From NCBI RefSeq assembly GCF_019396345.1, contig NZ_JAHKRM010000001.1:310001-374000 (forward strand): DNA of 64,000 nt, given 5' to 3'. How positions within the stretch are numbered: the stretch's first letter is position 1; every line of letters starts with the position of its first letter. The notes beneath the pieces were generated by a model that saw nothing but the letters and a program-made list of their open reading frames with translations, was not told the origin of the DNA and ran no database searches. This document shows positions 1 through 7,812 of this stretch, piece by piece. A program made the translations under genes and the position numbers. Origin of the DNA: Nonomuraea guangzhouensis. GTDB lineage: Bacteria; Actinomycetota; Actinomycetes; Streptosporangiales; Streptosporangiaceae.

Positions 1-1225
1 GCTTGCCGTCTTTCTGACGGCCGCCTGCGCGGCGACGGGTGATGAGGGCGGCGGCGACACCGGTACGGGCGGAACAGGCCCGATCACCTTCGCCACCGGA
101 CGCGACACCACGGCGTATCTGCAACCCCTGCTGGATCGCTGGAACCAGGCCCACCCGGCCGAGAAGGTGACGCTCCTCGAACTGCCCGAGGCCGCCGACG
201 AGCAACGCGCTCAGATGGCGGCCAACCTCCAAGCCCGGAGCAACCGCTACGACGTGCTCGGGCTGGATGTGGTGTGGACTGCCGAGTTCGCGGAGAACGG
301 CTGGATCATCCCCCTGGAGCGCGGGTTCTTCCCGCTCGACAGGCTCCTGCCGCCCGTAGTGGACACGGCGGTCTACAAGAACAAGCTGTGGGCGGTGCCG
401 TACACGAGTAACGCCGGCCTGCTCTACTACCGCACAGACCTGATCAAGAAACCGCCCCGCACCTGGGCGGACCTTCGCCAGCAAGCCCTAGCAGTAACGA
501 AAAAGCATGATATTGAGGGTTACGCCGGGCAGTTCCTCGCGTACGAGGGGCTGACCGTGAACTTCTCCGAGGCCGTGCAGTCGGCAGGCGGGCAGATACT
601 CAGCCCCGACGGCACGGAGGTGACCCTCGACCCGGCCAAGGCCACGATCGCGCTGGACTTCCTCCTCCAGGGCCTGCGCGAGGGCTGGATCCCCAAGGAG
701 TCGCTGAGTTACAAGGAGGAGGAGTCCCGCCTGGCCTTCCAGGAGGGGCGCCTCGCCTTCGCCCGCAACTGGCCCCACGCGTACGGGCCGGCGACGGCCA
801 AGCTCGGCAAGAAGTTCGCGGTGACCAGGCTGCCCGGCCTGGACGGCCCGGGATCGAGCACGCTCGGCGGCGTCAATCTGGCCGTCAGCGCCTACTCCGA
901 GCACCAGCGCACGGCGCAGGAGTTCATCCGCTACTTCACCGGTCTGGAGAACGAGCGGCGGGTGCTCACCGACGGTTCGTTCCCGCCGGTGTGGACCGAG
1001 CTCTACGACGATCCGGACCTGATCAAGCGGTTCCCCTACCTGCCAGTGCTCAAGGAGAGCATCCTCGCCGCCAAGCCGCGGCCGGTGAGCGCGAACTACA
1101 ACCAGATCAGCCTGGTGATCGCGAGCACGGTCGCCAAGGCGCTCAGCCCGCCGTACCACGAGGCCGCCGACGACGTCGCGACCTCAATGAAGTCCGAACT
1201 GCAAGAGATCATCAGAACCCAGTGA
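1..1225 (+). CDS. ABC transporter sugar-binding lipoprotein, 5' truncated by the window
   Basis: The open frame runs from base 2 without a start, so the first few residues lie upstream of the window. Its first visible residues end in a lipobox (LTAAC), followed by a Gly/Thr-rich linker, as in Gram-positive lipoprotein binding proteins. The mature part is a type-1 extracellular solute-binding fold; the stretch AVPYTSNAGLLYYRTDL is typical of trehalose/maltose binders of the LpqY/ThuE kind (family knowledge; substrate not proven). The GTG at 167 is internal and not a start. It ends 7 bp before a second binding-protein gene and heads an importer operon with two permeases. Two different binding proteins for one permease pair is somewhat unusual. 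Confidence 0.85.
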   Translation, partial: LAVFLTAACAATGDEGGGDTGTGGTGPITFATGRDTTAYLQPLLDRWNQAHPAEKVTLLELPEAADEQRAQMAANLQARSNRYDVLGLDVVWTAEFAENGWIIPLERGFFPLDRLLPPVVDTAVYKNKLWAVPYTSNAGLLYYRTDLIKKPPRTWADLRQQALAVTKKHDIEGYAGQFLAYEGLTVNFSEAVQSAGGQILSPDGTEVTLDPAKATIALDFLLQGLREGWIPKESLSYKEEESRLAFQEGRLAFARNWPHAYGPATAKLGKKFAVTRLPGLDGPGSSTLGGVNLAVSAYSEHQRTAQEFIRYFTGLENERRVLTDGSFPPVWTELYDDPDLIKRFPYLPVLKESILAAKPRPVSANYNQISLVIASTVAKALSPPYHEAADDVATSMKSELQEIIRTQ

Positions 1226-1232
1226 GGCAGCA

Positions 1233-2558
1233 ATGCAAAAAGCCAGAGCAGCAGCGATCCTGGCGGGGCTCGCGGTAGCGGTCGCCGCCTGCGGAAACGC
1301 GCCGACGACCACGCAGCCCGCGGCGTCGAGCTCGGCATCGGCGACCGCCGGCGGCGGCAAGACGCTGCAGGGCGTCAAGCTCGAGGTGGCCGCCAAGTGG
1401 ACCGGCGACGAGCAGAAGAACTTCCAGAAGGTGCTCCAGGCCTTCATGGACAAGACCGGCGCCACGGTGACCTACGCCTCCACCGGTGAAGACACGGGCG
1501 CCTACCTCGGCCCGCGCATCCAGGGCGGCAGCCCGCCCGACGTGGCGATCCTGCCGCAGCCGGGCCTGGTGCAGCAGTACGCCAAGCAGAACGCGCTGAA
1601 GCCGCTCACCCCCGAGGTGACCAAGGAGATCGACACCAACTACACGCCGTACTGGAAGGAGCTGGGCTCCGCCGACGGCAAGTCGTACGGTGTGCTGATC
1701 AAGGCCGCGCACAAGTCGCTGGTCTGGTACCGCTCGCAGGCGTTCGACGACGCGGGCGTGCAGGTGCCGACGAACTGGGACGAGCTGGTCAAGGCCTCCC
1801 AGACGATCGCCGACTCCGGCACCCCGCCGTTCTCCTTCTGCGGCGCCTCCGGCTGGACGCTGACCGACCTGTTCGAGAACGTCTACCTGTCCAGCGCGGG
1901 CCCGGAGAACTACGACAAGCTCGCCAAGCACGAGATCCCGTGGACCGACCCCAGCGTGGCCACCGCCCTGCAGAAGATCGCGCAGATCGTGGGCAAGAAG
2001 GAGTTCGTCCTCGACGGCAACTCCGGCGCGCTGCAGACCGACTTCCCGACCTGTGTGACCAAGGTGTTCGGCCAGAAGAAGGCGGCCATGGTCATCGAGG
2101 CCGACTTCGTGGCCACCCAGGCCACGGCGGACGGTGCCAAGGTGGGCGAGGAGGCGAAGTACTTCCCGTTCCCCAAGGCCGGTGACACCGCTCCGGTCGT
2201 GCTCGGCGGCGACGTGGCCGTCGCGATGAAGGACTCCCCCGGCGCCATGGCGCTGCTGCAGTTCCTGGCCTCCAAGGAGGGTGGCGAGATCTGGGCCAAG
2301 CTGCCCGGCTACCTCTCGCCCAACAAGAACGTCTCCCCCGACAACTACCCGGACCCGCTGACCAAGGCGCTCGGGCAGACGATCATCTCGGCCGGCGACG
2401 CGGTCCGTTATGACATGTCCGACTTGTCGCCCAGCGCCTTCGGCGGGACCGACGGCAAGGGCGAATGGAAGGTGCTGCAGGACTTCCTGCGTACGCCGAC
2501 CGACATCAAGGGCGCCCAGACCAAGCTCGAGGACGAGGCCAAAAAGGCCTGGAAGTAA
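1233..2558 (+). CDS. ABC transporter sugar-binding lipoprotein (alpha-glucoside type)
   Basis: 441 residues with a signal peptide ending in VAACG, so a lipid-anchored extracellular solute-binding protein. An Ala/Ser/Thr-rich linker precedes the binding domain, which has features such as GGSPPDVAILPQPG and a conserved C-terminal TLEDEAKKAW-like helix, resembling AglE-type alpha-glucoside binders. The next gene, a permease, begins 12 bp downstream, and the upstream neighbour is another binding protein, so all four genes probably form one transcript. No ATPase gene is present; actinomycete sugar importers commonly share an MsiK-type ATPase encoded elsewhere (established), which is inferred here. 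The substrate is inferred from resemblance only. Confidence 0.88.
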   Translation: MQKARAAAILAGLAVAVAACGNAPTTTQPAASSSASATAGGGKTLQGVKLEVAAKWTGDEQKNFQKVLQAFMDKTGATVTYASTGEDTGAYLGPRIQGGSPPDVAILPQPGLVQQYAKQNALKPLTPEVTKEIDTNYTPYWKELGSADGKSYGVLIKAAHKSLVWYRSQAFDDAGVQVPTNWDELVKASQTIADSGTPPFSFCGASGWTLTDLFENVYLSSAGPENYDKLAKHEIPWTDPSVATALQKIAQIVGKKEFVLDGNSGALQTDFPTCVTKVFGQKKAAMVIEADFVATQATADGAKVGEEAKYFPFPKAGDTAPVVLGGDVAVAMKDSPGAMALLQFLASKEGGEIWAKLPGYLSPNKNVSPDNYPDPLTKALGQTIISAGDAVRYDMSDLSPSAFGGTDGKGEWKVLQDFLRTPTDIKGAQTKLEDEAKKAWK

Positions 2559-2570
2559 AGAGGTAAGGCC

Positions 2571-3950
2571 GTGACCGAACGGTTGGACGGCCCGCAGGCC
2601 CCGCTCGAGGACGACACCTCGGGCGGGTCCGCCTCCGGACCTGATGAAACCCCCCGAAAGCAACGCCTCATCGGCCCCTCGCCGACGGTCGCCCTCGTCT
2701 TCCTTCTCCCGGCGGCCGTGCTGCTGGGGATCTGGGTGGTCTACCCGATCGTCTACTCGATCTTCCGCAGTCTGTTCGACGCCGCCGGCAACGGGTTCGT
2801 CGGCCTGGGCAACTACACGACGATCTTCACTGATCCCGGCATGCTCACCACGATCAGGAACAACCTGATCTGGGTGGTCGTCGCCCCGATCATCGTGACC
2901 ACGCTGGGCCTGATCTTCGCGGTGCTCACCGAGCGCATCAAGTGGGCGACCGCGTTCAAGCTGATCGTGTTCATGCCGATGGCGGTCTCGCTGATGGCCG
3001 CGGGCGTGATCTTCCGGCTCGTGTACGACGAGGACCCCGACAAGGGCGTGGCCAACGCCGTACTGACCACGATTCACGACACGTTCTCCTCCTCGCAGGG
3101 TTACCCCGAGGCGCGCCCCCGTGAGGGCGACCAGTCGGCGGTCGCGGCGGACAAGGGCGCGGTCGTCACCAAGCAGCCCGTCCAGGCGGGCCAGCCGGTG
3201 CTGATCCCGATCGTCGGCATCAAGCCGCAGATCATGCCGAGCGACGCGCAGCCCGCCAAGGCCGCCCCACCGGGCAACGACCTGTCCGGAACGGTGTGGT
3301 TCGACTTCACCGCGGGCGGCGGCGGCAAGAACGGCGCCGTCGACGCCAGCGAGAAGGGCCTGCCCGGCATGACCGTGGAAGCGGTCAAGGACGGCAAGGT
3401 GGCCGGCACCGCCACGACGGCCGACGACGGCACCTTCCGCTTCGACGGGTTGCCCGCGGGCTCCTATGTCGTACGGCTGCCGCAGTCGAACTTCCAGGCC
3501 GCCTACCACGGCCTGACCTGGCTCGGCCCGACGCTCATCACGCCCGCGATCATCGGTGCCTTCATCTGGGTGTGGGCCGGGTTCGCCATGGTGCTGATCG
3601 CCGCCGGTCTGGCGGCCATCCCGCGTGACTCGCTGGAGGCGGCCCGCATCGACGGCGCCACGGAGTGGCAGGTGTTCCGCCGGATCACCGTGCCGCTGCT
3701 GTCGCCGGTGCTGCTCGTCGTCTTCGTGACGATGATCATCAATACGCTGAAGGTGTTCGACCTGGTCTTCATCATCGCGCCACCATCGGTCCAGCCACAG
3801 TCGAACGTGGTCGCGCTGGAGATGTGGCGGGTCTCGTTCGGCGGCGGGAACAACCAGGGACTGGGCAGCGCGCTCGCGATCTTCCTGCTCATCCTGGTCC
3901 TTCCCTTCATGATCATGAATATCCGCCGGTTCAGGAGGGAAGACACGTGA
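2571..3950 (+). CDS. Sugar ABC transporter permease with large Cna-B-like insertion
   Basis: 459-residue inner-membrane permease of the MalF class. GTG start after an AAAGAGG-type ribosome site. Transmembrane segments lie near residues 40-68, 98-120, 128-150, 320-350 and beyond. The ATPase-contact EAA loop is present near residue 355 (EAARIDGATEWQVFRRITVPL). Between the third and fourth visible membrane segments there is an insertion of about 160 residues (roughly 156-317). Its second half (about 237-308) has the look of a Cna-B/SdrD prealbumin-like domain: GTVWFD, KGLPGMTVEAVKDG, DDGTFRFDGLPAGSYVV. MalF family members usually have 280-330 residues, so the extra length is explained by this insert, which should face outside. 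Confidence 0.88.
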   Translation: MTERLDGPQAPLEDDTSGGSASGPDETPRKQRLIGPSPTVALVFLLPAAVLLGIWVVYPIVYSIFRSLFDAAGNGFVGLGNYTTIFTDPGMLTTIRNNLIWVVVAPIIVTTLGLIFAVLTERIKWATAFKLIVFMPMAVSLMAAGVIFRLVYDEDPDKGVANAVLTTIHDTFSSSQGYPEARPREGDQSAVAADKGAVVTKQPVQAGQPVLIPIVGIKPQIMPSDAQPAKAAPPGNDLSGTVWFDFTAGGGGKNGAVDASEKGLPGMTVEAVKDGKVAGTATTADDGTFRFDGLPAGSYVVRLPQSNFQAAYHGLTWLGPTLITPAIIGAFIWVWAGFAMVLIAAGLAAIPRDSLEAARIDGATEWQVFRRITVPLLSPVLLVVFVTMIINTLKVFDLVFIIAPPSVQPQSNVVALEMWRVSFGGGNNQGLGSALAIFLLILVLPFMIMNIRRFRREDT

Positions 3951-4846
3951 CGACGGCAACCGCCGCGGCACCCGCAGAGGTGTACGCGGGCGCTCCCCGC
4001 AGAACCGTGATCACGCGGATCGTCGACCGTCTCGGCGGCGGCGCCGTCCAGGTCGTGATGGTGCTGCTCGGCCTGTTCTGGCTGGTCCCGACGCTCGGCC
4101 TGATGGTCGTCTCGCTGCGCTCGGTGAAGGTCAACAGCGCCGAGGGCTGGTGGACCGTCTTCACCAAGCCCGCCGAGCTGACCATCCAGAACTACAGCAA
4201 CCTGCTGGCGAGCGGCTTCACCGCGTCGTTCTGGAACACCGTGTTCATCACGGTGCCCACCACGATCCTGGTGATCGGGATCGCCGCGATGGCCGCCTAC
4301 GCGTTCGCGTGGATGGACTTCCCGGGCCGCGACCTGGGGTTCCTGATCGTGGTCGGGCTGCTCATCGTGCCGATCCAGATCGCGCTGATCCCGGTCGCCA
4401 GCTTCTACGGCGGCGTCGGCATCTTCGGCACGATCCCCGGCGTGGTGCTGTTCCACGTGGCGTTCGGACTGCCGTTCGCGATCTTCCTGCTCCGGAACTT
4501 CTTCGTCGGCATCCCCTCGTCTCTGCTGGAGGCGGCTCGGATGGACGGGGCGTCGGAGGTGACGATCTTCATTCGGGTGGTGTTCCCGCTGGGCAAGCCG
4601 GCGATCGCGTCGCTCGGTATCTTCCAGTTCCTCTGGGTATGGAATGACATGCTCATCGCGCTGGTCTTCGCCAACCCGGAGAACCAGCCGATGACCAAGG
4701 CACTCCAGTCTCAGATGCGGCAGTTCGGGTCGAACGTGGACATCCTCTCCTCGGGCGCCTTCCTGTCGCTGATCATCCCATTGGTCCTCTTCTTCGCCTT
4801 CCAGCGCTACTTCGTGCAGGGCATGATGGCCGGTTCGGTGAAGTAG
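3947..4846 (+). CDS. Sugar ABC transporter permease (MalG class)
   Basis: 299 residues starting at a GTG that overlaps the previous gene's stop (GTGA), preceded by AGGAGGGA, so translation is coupled to the upstream permease. Six membrane segments are visible, and the EAA loop (SSLLEAARMDGASEVTIFIRVVFPL) that contacts the ATPase lies in the second half. It pairs with the upstream permease to form the translocation channel of the alpha-glucoside-type importer. It is the last gene of the operon; 72 bp separate it from the next gene, in which I see no convincing terminator. Confidence 0.92.
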   Translation: MTTATAAAPAEVYAGAPRRTVITRIVDRLGGGAVQVVMVLLGLFWLVPTLGLMVVSLRSVKVNSAEGWWTVFTKPAELTIQNYSNLLASGFTASFWNTVFITVPTTILVIGIAAMAAYAFAWMDFPGRDLGFLIVVGLLIVPIQIALIPVASFYGGVGIFGTIPGVVLFHVAFGLPFAIFLLRNFFVGIPSSLLEAARMDGASEVTIFIRVVFPLGKPAIASLGIFQFLWVWNDMLIALVFANPENQPMTKALQSQMRQFGSNVDILSSGAFLSLIIPLVLFFAFQRYFVQGMMAGSVK

Positions 4847-4918
4847 ACGGACACGACGCAGAAGCCCACCGGACGCGGGCGCCCGTAACGCTCCCTCTCA
4901 CAGATCCGAAAATCAGAC

Positions 4919-6265
4919 ATGAAGCTCCTCGCGCTGGCAGTCGCCACGTCCCTCGCCTTCGGCGCCACTCCCGGCGCGCCCGGAGCGGGAGATCCGTACT
5001 TCCCGCAGCAGGGCAACGGCGGCTACGACGCCGGGCACTACGACCTCGCGCTGGGCTACGACCCGGGCCCCAACCGGCTGAGCGGCGTGGCGGCCATCAC
5101 CGCCCGGGCCACGCAGGAGCTGAGCCGCTTCGACCTGGACCTGGTCGACACCCTGGCCGTGCGGTCCGTCACGGTGAACGGCGCGGCGGCCACGTTCAAG
5201 CGCAGCGGCCCCGAGCTCGTCGTCACCCCGCCCGGCAAGCTGGCCTCGGGGCGCTCCTTCTCCGTCGTGGTCCGCTACGACGGTAAGCCGAAGTCCGTCG
5301 TCGACCCGGACGGCTCGCGCGACGGCTGGATCCGGACGGACGACGGGGTCTTCAACGCCAACGAGCCGCAGGGCGCGATGTCCTGGTACCCCGGCAATCA
5401 CCACATGACGGATAAAGCCACCTATCGCTTCACGGTGACCGTGCCGAGCACGCGGGTGGCGGTGGCCAACGGTGACCTGGTGTCGAGGACGTCCCAAGGC
5501 GGCCGTACGACGTATGTGTGGAACTCCACGGAGCCGATGGCCAGCTACCTCGCCACCGTCACCATCGGAAAATTCCAGCTTTCCGACACCAAGATCGGAA
5601 ATTTCCGCGTAATCACCGCTGTGGACCCACGGGACGCGGCGAAAGCCGGAGACTTCGCCAAGCGCCACAAACCAGTGCTCGACTACTTCAGCTCGCTCTT
5701 CGGCCCCTACCCGTTCTCCTCGACCGGCGGCATCATCGACCACGCGCCGGACATCGGCTACTCCCTGGAGACGCAGACCCGCCCGATCTACCCCAAGGTC
5801 CCGAGCGAGTCGCTGCTCTCCCACGAGCTCGCCCACCAGTGGTTCGGCGACGCCGTGACGCCGACGCGGTGGAAGGACATCTGGCTCAACGAGGGCTTCG
5901 CCACCTACGCCGAATGGCTCTGGCAGGACAAGCTGGGCACCAAGAAGCTCCAGGACTCCTTCGACGAGGCGTACAGCCGTACCCCGGAGGACGAGTTCTG
6001 GCAGACGCCCACCGCCGACCCGGGCGGCGCGGCCAAGCTCTTCGACGACGCCGTCTACGACCGCGGCGCGATGACGCTGCACGTCCTGCGGAGCACGGTC
6101 GGCGATCCGGCGTTCTTCACCATCCTCAGGACCTGGGTCAACGACCACAAGTACGGCAACGCCGACACGGCCGCCTTCATCTCCCTGGCTCAGCGCGTCT
6201 CGGGCAAGGATCTCGGCACGCTCTTCGACCTCTGGCTGTACCAGCGGGGCAAGCCTGCGCTGTGA
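4919..6265 (+). CDS. Secreted M1-family zinc metallopeptidase
   Basis: 448 residues with an N-terminal signal peptide (positive start, then LLALAVATSLAFGA), so probably exported. The gluzincin active site is complete: H302-E303-L-A-H306 followed by the third zinc ligand E325 in NEGFATYAEW, exactly the HExxH-x18-E spacing of M1 aminopeptidases. An N-terminal beta-sandwich region (about residues 35-220) precedes the catalytic domain. It is shorter than PepN-like enzymes (about 850 residues) because the C-terminal HEAT-like domain is missing, as in other short secreted actinobacterial M1 enzymes. ATG start; no strong ribosome site is seen. It is a single gene between the importer and ung. Confidence 0.93.
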   Translation: MKLLALAVATSLAFGATPGAPGAGDPYFPQQGNGGYDAGHYDLALGYDPGPNRLSGVAAITARATQELSRFDLDLVDTLAVRSVTVNGAAATFKRSGPELVVTPPGKLASGRSFSVVVRYDGKPKSVVDPDGSRDGWIRTDDGVFNANEPQGAMSWYPGNHHMTDKATYRFTVTVPSTRVAVANGDLVSRTSQGGRTTYVWNSTEPMASYLATVTIGKFQLSDTKIGNFRVITAVDPRDAAKAGDFAKRHKPVLDYFSSLFGPYPFSSTGGIIDHAPDIGYSLETQTRPIYPKVPSESLLSHELAHQWFGDAVTPTRWKDIWLNEGFATYAEWLWQDKLGTKKLQDSFDEAYSRTPEDEFWQTPTADPGGAAKLFDDAVYDRGAMTLHVLRSTVGDPAFFTILRTWVNDHKYGNADTAAFISLAQRVSGKDLGTLFDLWLYQRGKPAL

Positions 6266-6334
6266 TCATTCTGGTACGGCGGCCGTCCGGATTCGGGCCG
6301 CAAGCCGTAGCAGACCTGACTAAGCTCAACGGCC

Positions 6335-7012
6335 ATGGCCAGTCGTCCCTTGAACGAAGTCGTCGAAGCCGGATGGGCCAATGCGCTCGAACCGGTCGCC
6401 GAGCGTGTCTCCCAGATGGGTGAGTTCCTCCGCAACGAGATCGCCGAAGGCCGGCAGTATCTCCCCGCGGGCGCCAACGTACTGCGCGCCTTCAACCAGC
6501 CCTTCGACGACGTCAAGGTGCTGATCGTGGGCCAGGACCCCTATCCCACTCCCGGTCACCCCATCGGGCTGTCGTTCTCCGTCGCCCCCGATGTGCGGCC
6601 GCTGCCCGGCAGCCTGCTCAACATCTACAAGGAGATGGAGACCGACCTCGGGCTGCCACGGCCGTCCAACGGCGACCTGACCCCCTGGGCCGACCAGGGC
6701 GTGCTGCTGCTCAACAGGGTCCTCACGGTGATGCCCGGCAAGCCCGCCTCCCACCGGGGCAAAGGCTGGGAAGAGGTCACCGAGCAGGCCATCCGCGCGC
6801 TCGTTGCCCGCGACAAGCCGATGGTCGCGATCCTGTGGGGCCGTGACGCGCGCAACCTGGCACCGATGCTCGGCAATGTGCCGCGGATCGAGTCCGCGCA
6901 CCCGTCACCGCTGTCGGCACGCAACGGATTCTTCGGCTCCAGGCCCTTCAGCCGCGCCAACGAGCTCCTCGTCCAGCAAGGCGCCGGTCCGGTCGAGTGG
7001 AAGCTGCCCTAG
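6335..7012 (+). CDS. ung: Uracil-DNA glycosylase, family 1
   Basis: 225 residues, the usual size of family 1 UDG. It removes uracil from DNA in base-excision repair. The water-activating loop [18 protein letters not shown] carries the catalytic Asp (D68), and the DNA-intercalating loop [14 protein letters not shown] carries the catalytic His (about H189). The PTPG variant after the Tyr matches mycobacterial Ung. The ATG start follows a 69-bp gap after the M1 peptidase. A small acidic-protein gene follows 10 bp downstream and is probably co-transcribed. Confidence 0.97.
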   Translation: MASRPLNEVVEAGWANALEPVAERVSQMGEFLRNEIAEGRQYLPAGANVLRAFNQPFDDVKVLIVGQDPYPTPGHPIGLSFSVAPDVRPLPGSLLNIYKEMETDLGLPRPSNGDLTPWADQGVLLLNRVLTVMPGKPASHRGKGWEEVTEQAIRALVARDKPMVAILWGRDARNLAPMLGNVPRIESAHPSPLSARNGFFGSRPFSRANELLVQQGAGPVEWKLP

Positions 7013-7022
7013 CATCTTCGCC

Positions 7023-7346
7023 ATGAGTGATAACGAAAAATTCCTGCGCCTGACGGTCGAGCTGACCGTCGAGGTGCTTGACGTGGACGCGCTGCAGGCC
7101 GCCGCGCTGGCCGAGATCCGGCACCCCGACGCCGAGCTCAGCGACGACGAGCGCGTCGAGCAGGCCGAGCTCGTCAAGTCGGACGACACCGGCGCCTCGG
7201 CCCTGCAGTGGCTGATCGAGCCCGACCACGTCCTCCAGCTCGTCGACCACATCGACGAGATCGAGCCCCGCGAGGCCGTGCTGGGCGTCGAGCCGTCCGA
7301 CGGCCCCAGCGAGGATGAGGAAGAGGACGACCACGAGCACGCTTGA
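7023..7346 (+). CDS. Small acidic protein of unknown function
   Basis: 107 residues, not recognised. It has one compact predicted domain (residues 1-85) and a very acidic tail (PSEDEEEDDHEHA). No cysteines, signal peptide or membrane segment are visible. The ATG at 7023 is preferred over upstream in-frame starts because those lie inside ung. It starts 10 bp after the ung stop, suggesting co-transcription, but this gives no clear functional hint. High third-position GC supports coding. Confidence 0.7.
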   Translation: MSDNEKFLRLTVELTVEVLDVDALQAAALAEIRHPDAELSDDERVEQAELVKSDDTGASALQWLIEPDHVLQLVDHIDEIEPREAVLGVEPSDGPSEDEEEDDHEHA

Positions 7347-7426
7347 GTCCGGTGCGGGCCGCGGCGTCGCTTGTCCGGCACCGTGGCCCGCGCTGTGAGT
7401 TCTGCGCGTTCTGAGGGGGTACTTCA

Positions 7427-7717
7427 TTGATCGTCGCATTCTCGATCACGCCGCTGGGCGTCGGCGAGGGGGTCGCCGAGCCGGTCGCGCGCGCCGTCAA
7501 GGTGGTGCGGGAGAGCGGGCTGCCCAACCGGACGGACTCCATGTTCACCACCGTCGAGGGTGAGTGGGACGAGGTCATGGCCGTGGTCAAGCGGGCTGTG
7601 GACGCGGTGGCCGAGGTGGCGCCGCGGGTCAGCCTGGTGCTGAAGGCCGATTTGCGGGCCGGGGTCACTGACGGCATGACCAGCAAGATCGAGTCTCTCG
7701 AGCGTCACCTGTCCTGA
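7427..7717 (+). CDS. MTH1187/DUF77-type thiamine-binding protein
   Basis: 96 residues beginning at TTG 7427 behind a GAGGGGG ribosome site. The start ([15 protein letters not shown]) and the later [19 protein letters not shown] match the MTH1187/YkoF-like superfamily of small ferredoxin-like tetrameric proteins, several of which bind thiamine (family knowledge). It is soluble and cytoplasmic, with no cysteines. It stands 80 bp after the acidic-protein gene and converges on the subtilase gene, with a stem-loop between them. Confidence 0.85.
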   Translation: MIVAFSITPLGVGEGVAEPVARAVKVVRESGLPNRTDSMFTTVEGEWDEVMAVVKRAVDAVAEVAPRVSLVLKADLRAGVTDGMTSKIESLERHLS

Positions 7718-7766
7718 CCGCTGGATTCCCGCCGACCCAGGCCGCCTTGATACCTGTCCTGATCGT

Positions 7767-7796
7767 GCTCACCCGAGGCGCTGGCCGCGGGTGAGC
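7767..7796. terminator. Inverted repeat between convergent genes, likely bidirectional terminator
   Basis: GCTCACCC at 7767-7774 pairs perfectly with GGGTGAGC at 7789-7796 around a 14-nt loop. It lies between the stops of the converging thiamine-binding and subtilase genes. There is no T-tract, as is common for actinomycete terminators. Confidence 0.5.
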
Positions 7797-7812
7797 GAGA
7801 CCTGGTCGCCGG

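Noticed and set aside
1212..3971. Very long open frame on the minus strand opposite the binding protein and permease genes
   Set aside because: Composition is Arg/Gly/Asp/His-rich with no domain; it is the complementary frame of clear lipoprotein and permease genes in high-GC DNA.
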